Below are positions 48,794-59,979 of a stretch of DNA of 64,000 bases, one piece after another. Made by a program: the position numbers and the translations under genes. The notes below the pieces were generated by a model. The model was not told where the DNA came from and searched no databases. It saw only the letters and a list, made by a program, of their open reading frames with translations. The stretch is from the NCBI GenBank assembly GCA_027257055.1, contig JAPVLO010000045.1:1893501-1957500 (forward strand). The letters are read 5' to 3'. The DNA is from Cephalopachus bancanus. Lineage: Eukaryota; Chordata; Mammalia; Primates; Tarsiidae. The first letter of the stretch is position 1. Each line of letters starts with the position of its first letter.

Positions 48794-49081
48794 TATTTAT
48801 TTATTTATGTATTTATTTAGTCAGTCTCACTCTGTCACCCAAGCTAGAGTGTAAAGGCATGTTCACGGCCACTGCAACCTTGACCCACTGGGGTCAGGTG
48901 ATCTTTCCAAGTAGCTGGAACTACAGGCACGTGCCACCACATCTGGCTCATTTTTTGATATATTGTAGAAACAAGGTCTTGTCAATGTTGTCTAGGTTAA
49001 TCTCAAACCCCTGGACTCAGGCAATTCTCTCGCCTTCCTCTCCCAATGTGCTGGGATTGCAGGCATGCAACACTGTGACTG
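48794..49081 (-). mobile_element. Alu, lineage-related, old diverged copy
   Basis: Has the lineage linker (ttttttgatatattgtag) and 'aagtagctggaactacagg', but a canonical-like A-box region (tgttgcatgcctgcaatccc on the minus strand) and no B-box stem. Tail is (TTTA)n. It may mark an early branch of the lineage. Confidence 0.85.
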
Positions 49082-49230
49082 GAAGTATGAAGTTTTAAAA
49101 ATATTGTGTTTAGTGGGAGTAGGGGCGTACCATTATTATCTCTGTTCTTAGAGCTTCCAAAGGTTCTCATCAGTGATGAAATTTGTTGCTTAGGTAACTG
49201 GATGTACTGGTGTCATTACTGAGATAAAGA

Positions 49231-49561
49231 ACACAAGGATACTGCCTGGTTCGGTGGCTCAGCCTGTAATCCCGCTCTTCGGGAGGCCGAGGTGAGTGAA
49301 TTTACCTGAGCTGGGTTCGAGGCCCACCTGGGCAACTTGGTAAGACCTCATCTCTACAATAAATTAAAAAAATTAGCTGGGTGTGGTAGCGCGCACCTGC
49401 AATTCCAGCTCCTTGGAAGGTTGAGGCGGAAGGATCGCTGGAGCCCAGCAGGTCGAGGCTGCAGTGGCCCGGAGCATGCCACTGCACTCCAGTCTGTGTG
49501 GCAGAGTGAGACTCCAACTCAAAACAAACAAGCAAGCAAACAAAAAAACGACACAAGGATA
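49231..49561 (+). mobile_element. Alu, lineage-related (copy 9), full length
   Basis: Body 49242-49550, TSD acacaaggata at 49231-49241 and 49551-49561. A box TGGCTCAGC; the B box reads gctgggttcgaggcccacc with a small deletion before it. Right arm GCAGTGGCCCGGAGCATGCCACTGC keeps part of the palindrome. Tail is (AAAC/AAGC)n. Confidence 0.95.
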
Positions 49562-49884
49562 GGACAGATTTCAGAGGGAAGGAAGTTTAGTTTTGGGATT
49601 TTGGATGTTAAGGTGATAGAGTTACTTCTAAGTGATGATGTACAGTAAGATCTGAAACCTAGTGATTGGCGCTTCACATATAGAAAGTACAAACAAATAA
49701 TATCTGGGGCATATTTACAAAGCTCCTTCACATGCATTATGAAACAAAAAACAATGATAAACATCTAGTGGGCAAACACACAAAAAATGAGAGGCTTTTT
49801 GTTTTATTTTTTAGTAGCATTAAACAATCATTTTTGCATTATTAAAATAAATAGGTAGGGAAGACTTTGGATTTTGTGTTTGTT

Positions 49885-50050
49885 TTAGAGACAGTGTCTT
49901 GCTCTGTTGCCCAGGCTGCGGTGCATTGGCTATTCATTCACAGACACTTTCATAACACACTACAGCCTTGAGCCCCTGTGCTCAAGTGATCCTCTTGCCT
50001 CAGCCTCCCAAGTAGCTGGGACCACAGGCATACACACTGAACCTAGCTGA
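49885..50050 (-). mobile_element. 7SL-derived monomer or partial AluJ
   Basis: 'tagagacagtgtcttgctctgttgcccaggctgcggtgc' through 'cctcagcctcccaagtagctgggaccacaggcatacacac'. About 165 bp, a single arm, diverged (FLAM- or AluJ-like). Confidence 0.75.
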
Positions 50051-50654
50051 CTTTAGGATTTTATAGGCTACGCAGTTTCTGGTCATTTTTAAAATAAGAA
50101 ACTTGAGTTTGTGCATTTTCTGGTTAGCGTCCATTTTAGTCCTCAGTTTGAGACTATAAAAGAGTTCAATCAACAAATGCAAAATGAAGTCAAATTGCGC
50201 CGTACCAGGTGCATAGTATTTATTCAATAAATATTTGTTGTATCAAAATTTGTGAGATGATGACACCTGTTTCACATATTATTCTCTTCAACTGTGAGGC
50301 AACAGTGGACTTTCTGAAACTTCAGCTTTCCGATCTGAATGAGACTCTCACAGGGATGTCATAAGAATAAGTGAGTAAACAAGTGCATTTTCACTCTACA
50401 ACACATATTGTGACATGCATGACACTTTTTTTTTTTTTACTTTTCTTGTGGAGCATGAAGATTCATTAGCAGAATGGTTAAAGATATATCCCGCTGATTT
50501 TGCTTTATTTTTAGAATGTATTTGAACACCATCGAAGTTTGTCCAATTTCAATAAACCAAGTGAAGTTTTAGCTATGAATTTTAAAACAGGACACATTAA
50601 TGATCACACAAATAATAATATTTAACAAAAATAAGCATTTTTGACAAGTCTTAT

Positions 50655-50850
50655 CATACATACTATACATAAATTATTATCTCAGTTTTACTATGAAGTA
50701 GATATTTTTATAAGACTCAGTTTTCATATGTGGAACACTGAGAGGTTAAGTAGCATGCCTGAGATAATATAGCCAGTAACAAGTGGAGCTGAAATTGGAA
50801 CCAGCCAAGGAGAACTCGGATCCCATGTTTCTTGCTCACTAAAATACATT
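50655..50850 (-). mobile_element. MIR SINE
   Basis: Reverse MIR: 'ttattatctcagttttactatgaagtagat', 'ggaacactgagaggttaagtagcatgcctgagataatatagccagtaac' and 'gagctgaaattggaaccag'. Confidence 0.75.
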
Positions 50851-51424
50851 GCACCATTTCATGCCTTACTTGCCATTAGGAAGAATCTTTTTCCTACAAA
50901 ACTTGACTACACAAAAATAGATTTTCTAAATAGGCCTATCTTTCTTAATTTATTTATTTTTTGATGAAGCTGAAAAAAACCTGTTATATCATTTCTAATA
51001 AAATTGAAACTTCTCTTTTGCCTTAGGCATAAAGGAAATTTTCAGGAAATAGCCCTCTTAAAGTTTTTCAGTAACTGAAGTTGAAATCATAAAACAAAGA
51101 AATCACACAAATAATATCATGTGTAAGTTTTAGGAAGATGTATTTAGATTTTAGCTTTTCTTAGAAAAAGTTTTACCTGTCAGTGGCGCCTGCATTTGAC
51201 TATGCAAGAGAATGACGTTGTTTCTGCCGAAGAATAGACTATTGGAAATGACTGTTTGGAAAGCATTTTGATAATGTATTAGTAATAAAATGTTTACAGC
51301 TTAATCAGAGTTAACACATATGTCTTAAGAGAAACAAAACAAAAGTCTCTTAAAACTGAGACTCACCTAATTGAAAAAGAACATTTAAGCTCCTCTAGAT
51401 ACATCAAAACAGATACAAAATAAA

Positions 51425-51482
51425 AGAAAACAAATTGGAGATGATACCTATTTTAGTCAGGGCTATCCAGAGAAACAGAACC

Positions 51483-51541
<59 letters not shown>

Positions 51542-51659
51542 TGAGTGTATAAATAAATTTATTATAAGAAATTAGCTCATGTGATTGAGACTGGCAAGTC
51601 CAGACTCTGAAGAACAGGTGCTGCAGTTTGAGTCCGAAGGTGGAGACTACTGTAGAAAC
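51425..51659 (+). repeat. Inverted duplication, arm 1 (with (TG)n)
   Basis: From 'agaaaacaaattggagatg' to 'ggagactactgtagaaa' this is the reverse complement of 53671-53854 with about 90% or better identity by eye. It includes 51486-51540, a (TG)n tract that is much shorter in arm 2. From about 51451 it is also the start of an old interspersed repeat ('ttttagtcagggctatccag'), whose far end lies at 52840-53066. Confidence 0.9.
51486..51540. repeat. (TG)n microsatellite
   Basis: About 27 uninterrupted TG units, expanded relative to the related arm at 53780-53792. Confidence 0.98.
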
Positions 51660-51742
51660 AGAAAGCGCTGATGTTCTGATGGTTTTAAAACTGCCAGACA
51701 GGAAAATTCTCTTTTACTTGTGGAAGGATCAGTTCTTTGTTC

Positions 51743-51744
<2 letters not shown>

Positions 51745-51797
<53 letters not shown>

Positions 51798-52067
51798 GGA
51801 GTCTCACTCTGTCGCCCAGACAGGAGTGCAGTGGCCGCTTCCGGCCACCACAGCCTCGACCTGCTGGGTTCCGGTGATCCTTCCACATCAGCCTTCGAGT
51901 AGCCGGAATTGTAGGTGTGCGCTACCACGCCCGGCTGATTTTTTTATTTTATTGTAGAGATGAGGTCTCGCCTAACCAGGCGGGTCTCGAACCCGCGGGC
52001 TCAGGCAATCCACTCACCTCAGCCTCCCAAAGGCACGGGATTACAGGCTGAACCACCGAGCCCAGTG
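51745..52067 (-). mobile_element. Alu, lineage-specific type (copy 10), tail converted to (GT)n
   Basis: 51745-51797 is a pure (GT)n where the poly(T) tail should be, joined directly to TTGGAGTCTCACTC. Minus strand has a perfect GCGGGTTCGAGACCCGC B-box hairpin and GTGGCCGGAAGCGGCCAC right-arm palindrome; A box TGGTTCAGC (one change). An internal short deletion near 51972. No clear TSD seen. The overlapping ORFs are Alu and microsatellite translations. Confidence 0.95.
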
Positions 52068-52149
52068 TTTCAATACAACTTTTATTTACAAGAATAGGAG
52101 GTAGATTGGATTGACCTTCAGAACATAGTTTGCCAACCTCTCAACTAGA

Positions 52150-52395
52150 GCAATGTTTTCTAAATTGTGTGTCATGACCATCAGTATGTTAAATTCAATT
52201 TGGTAAGAAGCAAGTGGCATTTAGAAAATACTGAAGTATAGCACATGAATGTTTAAGTATTGAGTTTTAAGAATGGCTTCAGTTATATAAATATACACAA
52301 ATAAATATGTAATGTGTGTTCAGGGTCATGATATAAAATACATTTTTTTATGTGGATGGTGGTAAAAAGACTGAGTAACACTAATTTAGAGGATA
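52150..52395. mobile_element. hAT-type non-autonomous element, tentative
   Basis: 'agcaatgttttctaaattgtgtgtcatgacc', 'gtgttcagggtcatgatataaaatacattttttta' and 'gtggatggtggtaaaaagactgag' resemble a hAT element with 'gtgtgtcgtgaccc' near one end. Family not named. Confidence 0.45.
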
Positions 52396-52839
52396 GGTGT
52401 TGAGAGTCAGATGGTATAGATAATAAAAAACAAAAATATGCAGAATACGGATTCAATGCTAGATATTATTAGGACAAAAATGAAGCCAGGTGTTACTTAA
52501 CATGGAGATAATGGAATAAAAGGAACTACCATTTATGAATCATATCTGTCTACACAGGGAAATACCAACTAATTTGTTTCAAGGTGCTGACAAAATGCAC
52601 ACTCCTCTCTTCGTTGCCCCACTTCCATGTATGGAATCTATGAGGGTCTGTAAGTCATTAGAGGTCAATTATAAACTAGCTTGAGGGAACAGTGATGGAA
52701 ACAGGTGGGTGGCTGAGAAATAGCATGAGCCTTTACCATGTTTTCGCAAGTCTAGGGTGTTCAGAACGGCAGAGGCAATTCGAGTCCCATTGAGAGGAGG
52801 GTTGGAATACATTGGACCGGTCAAAATCTTCAGCTGTGA

Positions 52840-53066
52840 TTCCACCCTTTTGGCTTCATCTGCATCTTTGCAGATGACACTGAAGGCTCAACTGATTGCA
52901 TGAGGCTGTCTCATATTGTGGAGGACAGTCTGTTTCACCCAGAGTACTGATTCAAATGTTAGTCTCATCCAAACACTCTCACAGCACACTCTAGGATAGC
53001 AGTTGACCAAATCATGCTGCCCATGGCCTAGTCAAGCTGACATATAAAATTGACCTTCAAAATACC
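52840..53066 (+). mobile_element. 3' end of the old interspersed repeat begun at 51451
   Basis: 'ctgattcaaatgttagtctcatcc', 'actctcacagcacactctagg' and 'gcccatggcctagtcaagctgacatataaaattgacc' are the usual last part of the same mammalian repeat whose first part is 51451-51740. The middle is broken by the Alu and other sequence. Confidence 0.6.
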
Positions 53067-53670
53067 ATATACTCTGATCACATGCAGTTGAATTTTAAAT
53101 AAATAAGAGATACATATTCAGCAATCTTAAAACTCTTCTAAATAACAGATAAGTCAAATAAGAAATTATGACGGGTCACAGAAAATATGTAGCACTGGTG
53201 GTAAAGAATGTATTTCAGATCAAAATTTGTAAAATGAAATCAAACTGGTGCTTAGAAGAAAATTGTTAGCTTTTGTGCATATTCTTGAAGCGAACATGAA
53301 AAAAGTTAATTGAATATCCAAATTAAGCATTGGTTCAAGAAGTCAAAAAAATAATAGAGTAAATAAAAAGAAGTAAAAAGATAATAAAGAACAGAAATTA
53401 ATAATATAGAAAAACAATAAAAAGATAATAAAATAGAAAAAATAGAGGATCATAATATGAATCTTTTAAAGATTAATACAATTGATAAGTCTCTGGCAAG
53501 GTTAATCATGACCAAAAAAAGATAAGATGAATTAACAATATTAGAAATACAAAGAAGAAAATAGCTGTAACTATGGCAATACTATCAAAAATCCTCAATT
53601 AATCTCATGCACAATTTATGTCAATAAATGTTAAAACTTAGAGAAAGTAGACAATTCTCTAGAAATTTTT

Positions 53671-53854
53671 CTACAGTAGTCTCCACCTTCAGACTCAAAC
53701 TGCAGCACCTATTCTGCAGAGTTTGGACTTGCCAACCTCAATCACATGAGCTAATTCCTTATAATAAATTTATTTATACAACACACACACAGTTGGTTCT
53801 GTGTCTCTGGATAACCCTGACTAAAATAACTATCATCTCCAATTTGTTTTCTTC
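53671..53854 (-). repeat. Inverted duplication, arm 2
   Basis: Reverse complement of 51425-51659. It carries the 'ttttagtcaggg' repeat start plus about 24 bp of sequence lying outside that repeat in arm 1, and stops abruptly mid-repeat at 'ctacagtagtctcc'. It sits inside the old L1 ORF2 remnant, so arm 2 is the derived copy. The CA run is only about 13 bp. Confidence 0.88.
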
Positions 53855-54039
53855 TAAACAAAAGTTAATACATAAAGTAGATTATTTAATAAGTTCATCT
53901 TTAAAAAATTAATTAGATGGATAAATGTTTACCCTCTAAAAGATCTAGAAGTATTCTCACACATATTTAAAGAACAGCTAATTTCAACCTTAGGCTAATT
54001 CTTTCTTTTGGAAGAGCCTACTAATTATCTCCAATATTA

Positions 54040-54445
54040 ACTCTCCCTCTTGCATTTCAGCTGATCATGGACATCTAAGTAGAGACCGTATTTTCCAGTG
54101 ACCCTTGCAGCTAGTTGTGACCAATAAGCCTGGAATGGATGCGCGCAACTTCCAGGTCACATCCTTTTAGGATGATAGAATCTACCATCAATTTTCTTTT
54201 TCCCCATCCCATATGTTTAAATGTGCAAGACTGGTATGGGTGAGCCAGCTTTTGCCTTTTAGATAATGAGAAAACTTAGGAAATGGCTGAGCAAAATGAT
54301 AGAAAGAAGAATCTTGGTCCTTGGGTACTCTTGTGAAGTCCAAATGCCTACTCACTGCTTCTGTGTTTTTTGTGTCACTGTATTTTTGGCCTTTACTTAT
54401 AGAACATCTTGTCCCGCATGCCAATTAGTACATCAAGTTATAACA
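54040..54445 (+). mobile_element. Old MaLR/MLT1-like LTR fragment
   Basis: 'gtgacccttgcagctagttgtgaccaataagcctggaatggatgcg', 'cttccaggtcacatccttttagg', 'gaaatggctgagcaaaatgatagaaagaagaatcttggtcc' follow a common ancient LTR-type repeat, opposite in orientation to the fragment at 7442-7735. Family name tentative. Confidence 0.45.
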
Positions 54446-55079
54446 TTGATTCCAAAGATTTAAAGCTTAAAAGAAAGACTTTTCTAACTTAATATAGATG
54501 CAAAAGTCTTAGATAAAATGTAATCTGTCTGAGTAAAATGAAATCTAATTTATTTTTAACATTAAAAAATTAATACATAACAACAATGTAAGGTATACTT
54601 CAAAAATGCAAGGATGTTTAATACTAGAAAATATATTAAGATTCACTATATTGACAGATTAAGAAAAAAGTGTATAAAATCTAAATGGATATAGACTACT
54701 TATATTGATTATATTGAGCATCTCTTTGTGATGGAAACTATAATGAAATTGGAATAGGTGAGAGTTTTTTTTAACCTGATGAGGGTTATGTACCAAAATT
54801 GCACAGAAAATAACAAATTTACAAGTAAAATATTAGAAACCATTTTCTTTAAAGTTGGAAACAAGATAAAGATGTCCACCATTTCTACTTCTATTCATCA
54901 GTGAATAAATAATGCATTAAGCCAAGAAGAAGAAACACACAATGTAAGAATTAAAAGTAACCCTAAAACTGCTATTATTTACACTTAATATAATTTTTAT
55001 TAGGTAAATTAATTGTTAAAAATGGAACATTATACAAGAATTATAAGGAAGGGATTAGAGTTGCTTGTATCCAACTTGA

Positions 55080-55400
55080 ATTAATTTTAAAAAATATATT
55101 CATTATCCACTCAAAATATTTATCAATCCATGTCTTATGTCAGGCATTGGTTGGGTACTGAGATATAGCACAATGAAGACTAATATTTGAAAACCTGAAA
55201 ATTGGCAATATATTTTGCTTGTAAACACACCCATAAGTAGTGGACATACAAAGAAAGAAATATATAAAGAACACATAAAGAAATGCCTGGAAATTATAAA
55301 TGCTAAATGAGAAGAGGAACTACTTAAGGAGAGAGGAAGTATGAGGAGTAGAAATGGGGAGGAATACCCTGAGGGGTAAGGTGAGGGACTTCACTGAGAT
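55080..55400 (-). mobile_element. L2-like LINE fragment
   Basis: 'ccactcaaaatatttatcaatccatgtcttatgtcaggcattggttgggtactgagatatagcacaatgaagac' is a diverged inverted L2 tail; 'aggagtagaaatggggaggaataccctgagg' may extend it. Confidence 0.5.
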
Positions 55401-56019
55401 GAGGTGTATATTTACATGTGTCTCTACATTTGTATCTATATTATATCTCTATCTAATATATATATTGTATATATGTTTATATTTAAAACTGTTAAGATTT
55501 AACATAGTTGTAGGGTGGGTGCATTAGCTATTAATTACATTATTTTAAAAAATTCTCTGAACATATAAAATGTATTACAATAAATAAATAAGAAAAACAA
55601 ATGCAGGCTGATGTCCAGATCCTGTATCTCAGAATGTTTAAGAAGGTGATGCTACCCTGGCACAATTAACCTCTAAACAGTCAGCCAGATATCAACTGCC
55701 TCCTGCCTTGTGTTTGATTTATTTTTCAAACTTAAATTGTTACATTTTCATAATGAACCCTGAAACCTTCTCTTGTCATTGAGATATTTGACGTTAGAGT
55801 GTATTGCTTAAATATTTAAGAGTAGCTAGATTCTGGAATTTAAGTCAAAACCTCATAATTTCCTACTTATGTAACTTATTGTAAGATGAATTAAATTACT
55901 TAGTTGCATTTTTTTTCCCTGAAAATGTAGATTAATGTAGTACCTAGCCTATAGGATTCTAACATTTATTGAGTGTTTTTAAAAATTTCTTGTACTATAT
56001 AATAAATTTTAATTGGTAG

Positions 56020-56080
56020 TACAGGTGTATGCTGTGCCTGGCACATAATAATTGCTCAATAATTGTTAGCTATGACTTTA
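56020..56080 (+). mobile_element. L2/MIR 3' tail fragment
   Basis: 'gctgtgcctggcacataataattgctcaataattgttagc' is the shared L2/MIR 3' terminal motif. Confidence 0.6.
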
Positions 56081-56109
56081 AAAATAGAAAATATCATGGT
56101 AGCCAAATA

Positions 56110-56290
56110 GGTAGTTAAAATGAGATTGTGAGGTTGAGATCTTGCATCTATCACTCTCTTACTCTGTGATCTTGGACAAGTCACTTCTCTGGGCTCCAAA
56201 TTCCCTCATCAGTTAAAGGAGGATGGTAACAGCATCTACTTCCTAAAGTTGTTCTGATGACTAAATGCATTAATATGTGTTAAAACCTCA
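56110..56290 (+). mobile_element. MIR SINE
   Basis: 'ctctgtgatcttggacaagtcacttctctgggctccaaattccctcatcagttaaaggaggatggtaacagcatctactt' is a clear MIR core. Confidence 0.8.
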
Positions 56291-56939
56291 TGGTAGGACT
56301 ATAGGAGAGATTACTGTACTTATTATTTTCAAACACACTCATCCGTTCATATATATTTATATAGAATATGCATGTGTACATATTCATGTATAAATCCATA
56401 TCCACACACACATTCTGAGATCCTCTTCTTAGCAGTTTAACAGGGTCTAAAATTTTATTTCACACTGGTTTTTGTATGCTACCAACATGCTAAATTATAT
56501 CCCTTCTGAGTAGCGTACTAATCAGGCTCATGTTTTTGCTTTCCACTCTGTGGCCTTCTTGGTTATGTTATCTAATATACTAGTGCCTACCCAGAACTCA
56601 GCACATTTAATACCCAGCATTAAGGATTGACATATAACTTTGTGACCACAGATTTCCGTCATGTGATAATATTTCTAGAACCCAGGAGCTGCTTGCCTGC
56701 CGCCTCCCCCAAAGCTATCTGAGTAATTAGTTAGGTCTATGTTAAGTTACAGGGTCTATCACTCACAGAACTCTGCCACACTGTGTGGTTCCAGTCTTGC
56801 CTCTGCCGTTATGACTGTAAACCTTGAACACATCTCTGACTGTGTTGGTGTCTCTGTTTATTTGTTGATAAATAGTGAACATTGTGGCATATTGGTTTAT
56901 TATGAAGATAAACAAGTTGATACATGGAATGTGCTGGAA

Positions 56940-57265
56940 CAGTGATTCCCAACCTTTTTTGGCATCATGGACCAGTTTTGTGGAAGGCAATATTTCCAAG
57001 GATGGAGGGGTGGAGAGTGGGGTGATGTGCAGTCAAACCTCACTGCTAATGTTAATCTGTATTTGCAGCCGCTGCTCAGTGCTAGCATCGCCACCCAGCT
57101 TCATATCAGATCATCAGGCATTTGATTCTTATAAGGAGTATGCAACCTAGATTTCTTGCATGCACTCTTCACAATAAGGTTTGTGCTACTATGAGAATGT
57201 AGTGCTGCTACTGATCTAGCAGGAGACAGAACTCAGGTGGTAATCTCTGTTACAGCAGCCAGAAC
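56940..57265 (+). mobile_element. MER1-type hAT-Charlie element, 3'-truncated
   Basis: Begins CAGTGATTCCCAACC, then 'ggcatcatggaccagttttgtggaaggcaatatttcc', 'agatcatcaggcatttgattcttataaggag', 'aacctagatttcttgcatgcac' and 'ctagcaggagacagaactcaggtgg'. The right terminus seen in the copy at 14896-15457 is missing. The 91-codon ORF here is transposon sequence. Confidence 0.88.
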
Positions 57266-58005
57266 AGTCTAAGACAAAGATCAAAACCATGGAAAATTTC
57301 ATAGCAAGGGTGACATTTGAAACAGAGTTTGAAAAATAGAACTTGAAGAAGAGAAGGGACATAGACTTAGAAGTAGAGAATGGAAAATGGCTACATTGGA
57401 AGGAAAATAATCAGTATGCGTAAAGATAAGAAAGTGTATAATTACCTTATCAGGCTTGTTCAGGGAAAGTCCCTGAGGCCAATATGATTCAAGAATAGAC
57501 AGGTTGATGGAGCTTTGGTTATTGTTTTTAAAAAGTATACACTGATTGGTAAATAATTACTCTCCCATATTTCCAATGTGCTGCCCAGCTCTGCGGCCTG
57601 GACCCCCGTACATCCTTCCAAACACCACAGCAGGCTCTCTCATAATCCAGCAACTAAAGAATTGGGCTTCCCTGACTAATAGCTGTGTCTCTTCTGATAG
57701 ATAATAATCCTTTGGGTTGTTGAATATTTTTAATATCAATCCCTGAGGATAGGTAGTAGGTGTGTGATTTTACTTTAATACTTCTAATTAATATTTAAAT
57801 TGGCATTAAGTGATGTATTCCTATAATGTCTCACTTGAATGACTACTTTTTAACCTAGAGAAAAAGGTGATTCTTTTAAGTTGTCTTTAATGTTAATTTC
57901 TAGAAGTTAAAAAGCAAGGAGAAGTCACAACTAAACTTGGAAAACACAGAAGTGGCATGTCTATTGTTTTCTGTCAATTAATACATGATCACTGAAAAAT
58001 GTTTT
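57266..58005. other. Unique sequence, no gene seen
   Basis: 57540-57740 is GC-richer with no repeat recognised. No ORF of note. Confidence 0.4.
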
Positions 58006-58334
58006 AAAATTCTGAAAATAGCTGGGCTCGGTGGCTCAACCTGTAATCCCGCGCCTTTGGGAGGCTGAGGTGAGTGGATTGCCTGAGCCCGCAGGTTCGA
58101 GACCCGCCTGGGCAGCAAGACCTCATCTCTACAATAAATCAAAAAATCATCCGGGCGTGGTAGTGCATGCCTGTAATTCCGGCTACTTGGAAGGCTGAGG
58201 CGGAAGGATCGCCGGAGCCCAGCAGGTCGAGGCTGTGGTGGCCGGGAGAAGTCACTGCACTCCAGTCTGGGTGACAGAGTGAGACTCCAACTAAAAATAA
58301 ATAAATAAATAAATAAAATAAAATTCTGAAAATA
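58006..58334 (+). mobile_element. Alu, lineage-specific type (copy 11), full length
   Basis: Body 58021-58319, TSD aaaattctgaaaata at 58006-58020 and 58320-58334. A box TGGCTCAAC (one change), B box GCAGGTTCGAGACCCGC (one stem mismatch); right-arm palindrome broken (gtggccgggagaagtcac). Tail (AAAT)n. Confidence 0.96.
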
Positions 58335-58479
58335 ATTCCAGAGCTAACAACTGATAACATTCTCTTAGAAATTATTCCAGGTAGTTTTAATGTCAATAGT
58401 GTTATACTGTGTGTATGTGTGTGTGTATATGTGTGTACACAGACACGTTTTTGATTATTATTTGTATGAATTACTTTCT

Positions 58480-58730
58480 ACTAAATATTCAACTCTGCAA
58501 TTCTGAAAATTTTCTGCTTAACAATGTATCTTGCACATTTTTCTATATCAGTACATATCCATTTACATTTTATTTTTATAAAAAATCATTGTTTAAAATT
58601 CTGCCTAGAATGTATACCATAATTTATGATGAACATTTAATTAATTTCTAGGCTTTTACTGTTGTTAAATGTTGTAGTTAATATCCCTGAGCATATATTT
58701 TTGTACATTGTAACTGTTTTCTGTAAAATT
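58480..58730 (-). mobile_element. L1M-type 3' fragment
   Basis: 'ttaacaatgtatcttgcacatttttctatatcagtacatatcc', 'atgtataccataatttatgatgaac' and 'ttgttaaatgttgtagttaatatccctgagcatatatttttgtac' follow an inverted old L1 3' region. Confidence 0.55.
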
Positions 58731-58734
58731 GCTT

Positions 58735-59975
58735 CTTTGAACATACAAGTAACTCATGCTAATTGTTTTCAAACATAAATTGTCATTAGTGTTAAAAAAT
58801 ACAAGTTTAATTATCTGAATCCTTAATAACCTTTTCTGAAAGCTTTATATATCCCCTAAGCAGAAAAAAATAAGTAGATGATATAATTGTCCCTGTCTAG
58901 ACTGAAACAACTATGGTGACATTTGTTCTCAATTATTAATTAAACACACATGAAGCCCTTTAGATGAGCAGGTGATATGGCTATTATTAGATGTGTTGCT
59001 TGTTTACAACAGGAGCATATTTAGAGCCTGAGATCAAAGTTCCAAAACTGATTTCAGAACAGTAGTATTAATTGTGTTAAGGCCTGGGACTCCGGAGGTG
59101 CAATTGAAAGAGAATTAAAGTGACATATATTACAAAAAAATCATGTCATTCCATCATTATTCGAAATTAATTATTCAGATCATTGCATTGGTGCTACTAG
59201 AGGTGAAAAACAAACAAAACAAAACAAAACAAAAACAAAGAAAATTCCATTGTATTCTCTCAAGAAGATATGCACTACTCGTATGTGAAAGTGTTATATC
59301 AACATTCATTCCTTTACTCTTTCACTTAAAAGCCATTTATTCACCATATACTCCTAGCTCAGTGCTAAGTAGTGAGCATACAGCTTTGGACAACATGGAA
59401 GTTGTGCTGTCTCTAGACCTGACATTTAACCATCATAGTAACATTTTTGGGTTTTTTGGAATATGTTGGTATATACTTCTTCCCCACTATTTTACTCTCG
59501 CTCAGGTCATTTCCATTTCATTACTAAACTATTATAGTTTTTAATTGTTTACCCTGGTTCTATTCCTAATCTATTAAGCCACTATTACTGAAAATGCTTT
59601 TCTAACACACCATTCTTCATGTTGATTCCTTATTTAAAAACAATGTGTCTGTTGTATCTACAATGTCCAAAGTGTCTATATACCAGTACTGAAGGCCTTC
59701 CATATTTCTCCCCAATCTATCTGTTCAACCTGGTGACAGATACTCCAATAAACAGATAGACACACAGATACACAGACACACACACATACACATGCACACG
59801 CTTCCCGCTCCAACTAGTACATACGCCTCACTAACTGTAGAAACCTTCCTGGGACAATTTTGTGCCTGATTATTAGTTCAAAGTCTTATTTTTATTAGCT
59901 TCCTTCCTTTGGTTGCAATTATCAAACTCCTGCTCATAACTCAATACTCAAGTGAAGCCTTCACCTAACAAAATT
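58735..59975. other. Unique sequence, no gene seen
   Basis: The 133-codon ORF at 59143-59544 is lysine-rich at the start from an (AAAC)n run and shows no domain. A broken CA-rich stretch lies at 59755-59800. Confidence 0.45.
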
Positions 59976-59979
59976 AGTT

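Larger units (their letters stand above)
53080..54970 (+). mobile_element. Ancient L1M/HAL1-type ORF2 remnant, interrupted
   Basis: A-rich sequence with ordered diverged L1 ORF2 words: 'aataagtctctggcaaggttaatcatgacc' (about 53484-53510), 'tcaataaatgttaaaacttagagaaagtagacaattctctagaaa' (53620-53665), then after interruptions 'aaaaatgcaaggatgtttaatactagaaaatatatt' (54602-54640) and 'tgtccaccatttctacttctattcatcag' (54873-54901). Interrupted by the inverted duplication (53671-53854) and an LTR-like piece (54040-54445). Confidence 0.65.

Noticed and set aside
48473..48820. 115-codon plus-strand ORF
   Set aside because: Lies in an ancient repeat and ends in an Alu tail; no protein family.
51628..51957. 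109-codon ORF with a Cys-Val run
   Set aside because: Translation of a (GT)n microsatellite and an Alu.
59143..59544. 133-codon plus-strand ORF
   Set aside because: Starts through an (AAAC)n run, then low-complexity hydrophobic and serine-rich sequence with no recognised family.
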